A stretch of 15,847 nt of DNA from DAOTVS01 sp034436375 (lineage in GTDB: Bacteria > Chloroflexota > Anaerolineae > SpSt-313). The stretch covers positions 1 to 15,847 of the forward strand of contig DAOTVS010000218.1 of the NCBI GenBank assembly GCA_034436375.1, written 5' to 3'. Of the stretch, positions 13,804-15,847 are shown one piece after another. The position numbers and the translations under genes were made by a program. Position 1 is the first letter of the stretch, and each line of letters starts with the position of its first letter. A model generated the notes under the pieces. That model did no database searches, was not told the DNA's origin, and saw nothing but the letters and a program-made list of their open reading frames with translations.

Positions 13804-15105
13804 ATGCCAACCCCGACCATGCAGGAAGACCCCGTGCGCCTGACGCTGCGCCTGTTGGACGAGCTCTTGACCGGTGAAGCGGCGCGGACCGTCGGCGTGC
13901 GCCTGTGGGATGGCACCCCCTGGCCCGACGCCGGGCCGCGCCCCGTGACATTGGTCCTCAAGCACCCCTGGGCGCTGCGCGCCATGTTCCTGCCCGGCTC
14001 GGAGCTGGGCCTGGCCGAGGCCTATCTCTATGACGATTTCGATATCGAGGGAGATATTGAGGTCGTGTTCGGCCTGGCCGATGCTATTGCCGAAGCTACC
14101 GCTGGCTGGAGTAGAAAGCTGCGCGCTGCCCGTGACCTGCTGCGGCTGCCCGCCCCGGCTGAGAGTGGTCGCCAGACTCGGCGCGGGCGCGCCCGGCTCG
14201 GCGGCAGGCGCCACTCGCTGGCGCGAGACAGGGCGGCGGTGACCTATCACTATGACGTCTCGAACGATTTCTATGCCCTCTTTCTGGACCGGCGCCTGGT
14301 CTATTCCTGCGCCTATTTCAGCACTCCCGACGAGGGTCTGGATACGGCTGAGGAACGCAAGCTGGACTATATCTGCCGCAAGCTGCGCTTGCAACCCGGG
14401 CAGCGCTTGCTGGACCTGGGCTGCGGCTGGGGTGGGCTGGTGATGTACGCTGCTGAACACTATGGCGTGGATGCCACCGGCATCACCCTCAGCCAGCCGC
14501 AGGCGGAGCTGGCCAACGAGCGCATCGCCGCCGCCGGGCTGCAGGAGCGCTGCCGCGTGCTTGTGCAGGACTATCGGGAAGTGGAGCAGTGGGAGGGCTA
14601 TGATGCCCTGGCCTCGGTAGGCATGTTCGAGCATGTCGGCGCCGCCCTGTTGCCAGCCTATTTCGAGCGCGCACGGCGGCTCTTGCGGCCGGGGGGCGTT
14701 TTCCTGAACCACGGCATCGCTAACCGGGCGGGAGGCAAGCCGCAAAAGGGCCCGAGCTTTTCCGATACCTATGTCTTTCCCGACGGCGAGCTGGTGCCGA
14801 TCAACGTCACCCTGCGCGCCGCTGAGGGGGCGGGGTTTGAGGTGCGCGATGTCGAGAGCCTGCGCGAGCACTATGCCCTGACCCTGCGCCACTGGGTGCG
14901 CCGGCTGGAGGCCAACCATGCCGAGGCCCTGCGCTATGTGGATGAGCCCACCTATCGGGTGTGGCGGCTCTTCATGTCGGGCTCCGCCCACGGCTTTACC
15001 TGCGGGCGCCTGAACGTGTATCAGGCGCTCCTCGTGCGGCCCGATGCGCAGGGCCGCAGCGGCCTGCCCTTGCAGCGCGGCGACTGGTACAACCCGTCCT
15101 CGTAA
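13804..15105 (+). CDS. Cyclopropane-fatty-acyl-phospholipid synthase family methyltransferase
   Basis: A 433-residue SAM-dependent methyltransferase of the Cfa/CmaA type, which adds a methylene group (or in relatives a methyl group) to unsaturated acyl chains of membrane phospholipids. Residues 1-110 match the N-terminal lipid-binding part, a basic, variable insert runs about 104-143, and the catalytic domain follows: YHYDVSNDFYALFLD (148-162), YSCAYF with C169, the SAM loop LLDLGCGWGG (202-211), GITLSQPQ (226-233), and SVGMFEHVG (271-279) with the conserved glutamate E276. E. coli Cfa has 382 residues, so this is slightly long because of the insert. ATG 13804 has GGAGG 8 bases upstream. It is divergent from the reductase and 59 bp ahead of the amidase. 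The TAA stop lies in a heptamer array. Confidence 0.92.
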   Translation: MPTPTMQEDPVRLTLRLLDELLTGEAARTVGVRLWDGTPWPDAGPRPVTLVLKHPWALRAMFLPGSELGLAEAYLYDDFDIEGDIEVVFGLADAIAEATAGWSRKLRAARDLLRLPAPAESGRQTRRGRARLGGRRHSLARDRAAVTYHYDVSNDFYALFLDRRLVYSCAYFSTPDEGLDTAEERKLDYICRKLRLQPGQRLLDLGCGWGGLVMYAAEHYGVDATGITLSQPQAELANERIAAAGLQERCRVLVQDYREVEQWEGYDALASVGMFEHVGAALLPAYFERARRLLRPGGVFLNHGIANRAGGKPQKGPSFSDTYVFPDGELVPINVTLRAAEGAGFEVRDVESLREHYALTLRHWVRRLEANHAEALRYVDEPTYRVWRLFMSGSAHGFTCGRLNVYQALLVRPDAQGRSGLPLQRGDWYNPSS

Positions 15106-15122
15106 TGCGTGATGCGTGAGGC
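15102..15122 (+). repeat. Three-unit heptamer array at the synthase stop codon
   Basis: GTAATGC, GTGATGC and GTGAGGC run in perfect 7-base phase; the first unit contains the TAA stop (15103-15105) of the synthase gene. This is the cleanest copy of the heptamer in the window. Confidence 0.7.
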
Positions 15123-15164
15123 GAGCTTGGCAAGGCCCTGATGATATCAGAGGAGGACGAGTGA

Positions 15165-15847
15165 ATGAACTATCCCACGCAAGTGGCAGCCCCAGGGGTC
15201 GTCTACCAGAACTGGTATGGCACCCATAACTATGAGAGTCGCCAGAACACCCCCGTGACTTTTCTTGTCATGCACGACACTGAGGGGTCATTATCTGCGA
15301 CCCTGAGCTGGTTCGCGAACCCCGCCTCAGAGGTGTCGGCCCACGACGTCATCAATGTGGACGGCGCCGTCTACCGCTGTGTGACCTATGATCGGGCAGC
15401 CTGGCAAGCGGGTGGGCCTACCTCAAAACTGAACCCCGGCGCCAATTTGAAATCGATCGGTGTTGAGATGGTCTACCCGGCTGCACCCGCCAGCCCGCCC
15501 TGGCCGCCGGCGCAGCTGGATGCCGCCGTCAAACACTGCCGCGAGATTGTGCGTGCCTTTGCCATTGCCCGCGACCACGTGGTCAGGCACGCTGACATTG
15601 ATCCCACCCGCCGCAGCGACCCGCGCAATTTTCCCTGGACGTGGTTCTTGGACAACATCTATACGGAGGTCAATATGGCGAACGTGCAGGAAGCGATCCG
15701 GCAGCAGGCCTGGATGCAGGCTGGTCTCAGCTATAACCCCAATGCCGCCTTTGCCACCTTTGCCCGCGCCCACAATCTGGGCGCGCCGATGGGGCCCGAG
15801 ACAGACACGATCACTGACGGGCGCACCTACCGGTGGCAGCGTTTTGC
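15165..15847 (+). CDS. N-acetylmuramoyl-L-alanine amidase (Amidase_2), partial at right edge
   Basis: An open frame of 227 complete codons running off the window without a stop. It starts ATG 15165, with GGAGG 8 bases upstream and a short overlapping out-of-frame GTG at 15161. Residues 29-165 look like an Amidase_2/T7-lysozyme zinc amidase, which cuts the bond between MurNAc and the stem peptide: H37 in VMHDTEG, VSAHDVI (58-63), E101 in IGVEMVYP, and H142 with D152 in HADIDPTRRSDPRNF are the expected zinc and catalytic residues. From about 172 a second region begins (AFATFARAHNLGAPMGPETD) that may be a wall- or ligand-binding module. No N-terminal signal peptide is visible, so export is unclear. 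It lies 59 bp after the synthase gene and could be co-transcribed. A phage-derived lysin is possible, but no phage genes are near. Confidence 0.82.
   Translation, partial: MNYPTQVAAPGVVYQNWYGTHNYESRQNTPVTFLVMHDTEGSLSATLSWFANPASEVSAHDVINVDGAVYRCVTYDRAAWQAGGPTSKLNPGANLKSIGVEMVYPAAPASPPWPPAQLDAAVKHCREIVRAFAIARDHVVRHADIDPTRRSDPRNFPWTWFLDNIYTEVNMANVQEAIRQQAWMQAGLSYNPNAAFATFARAHNLGAPMGPETDTITDGRTYRWQRF

Noticed and set aside
13756..14991. Leftward 411-codon open frame opposite the cyclopropane synthase
   Set aside because: Antisense to clear SAM-binding motifs and would cross the synthase promoter; no support.

Overview
The window is high-GC bacterial DNA with strong AGGAGG-type ribosome sites, occasional GTG/TTG starts and intergenic gaps packed with short inverted and heptanucleotide repeats. 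That style, plus the mix of GH4 and GH38 glycosidases, a ferredoxin-fused geranylgeranyl-reductase-like enzyme and a cyclopropane synthase, suggests an uncultured Chloroflexota (Anaerolineae-like) bacterium. This is inferred from general appearance only; no ribosomal or taxonomic marker is present. The first nine bases match the end of a common Illumina adapter, so the left edge may be a contig end.

Left third (1-5400): a leftward set runs ChbG/YdjC-type sugar deacetylase, then GH4 6-phospho-beta-glucosidase-like enzyme, then BadF/NagK-type amino-sugar kinase. Divergent from it is a second GH4 enzyme carrying the CHEV signature of alpha-glucosidases. Deacetylase plus GH4 is the chbG-chbF pairing of E. 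coli chitobiose use, but with a kinase in place of the PTS transporter. Next come a small convergent MoaD/ThiS-type sulfur carrier with a TTG start and a C-terminal Gly-Gly, and an unrecognised 87-residue protein.

Middle (5830-11222): a nested inverted repeat separates the small protein from a leftward pair, a UxaE-like (tagaturonate epimerase family) protein followed by a GH38 alpha-mannosidase. A compact inverted repeat sits between them next to the mannosidase ribosome site.

Right third (11223-15847): a GNAT acetyltransferase fused to a NimA/PNPOx-like flavin domain converges on a 2[4Fe-4S]-ferredoxin/geranylgeranyl-reductase fusion across a hairpin. The reductase is divergent from a cyclopropane-fatty-acyl-phospholipid synthase, with four tandem hairpins and a good promoter between them. 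A zinc amidase (Amidase_2) follows the synthase and runs off the window.

Two themes join the genes: breakdown of glycosides and amino-sugar oligosaccharides on the left and middle, and lipid and envelope remodelling on the right. The most unusual sequence-level feature is a GTRATGC heptamer repeat that supplies the stop codon of three genes and, because 7 is not a multiple of 3, can close all three reading frames. No tRNA, rRNA, CRISPR array, transposase or phage gene was seen.
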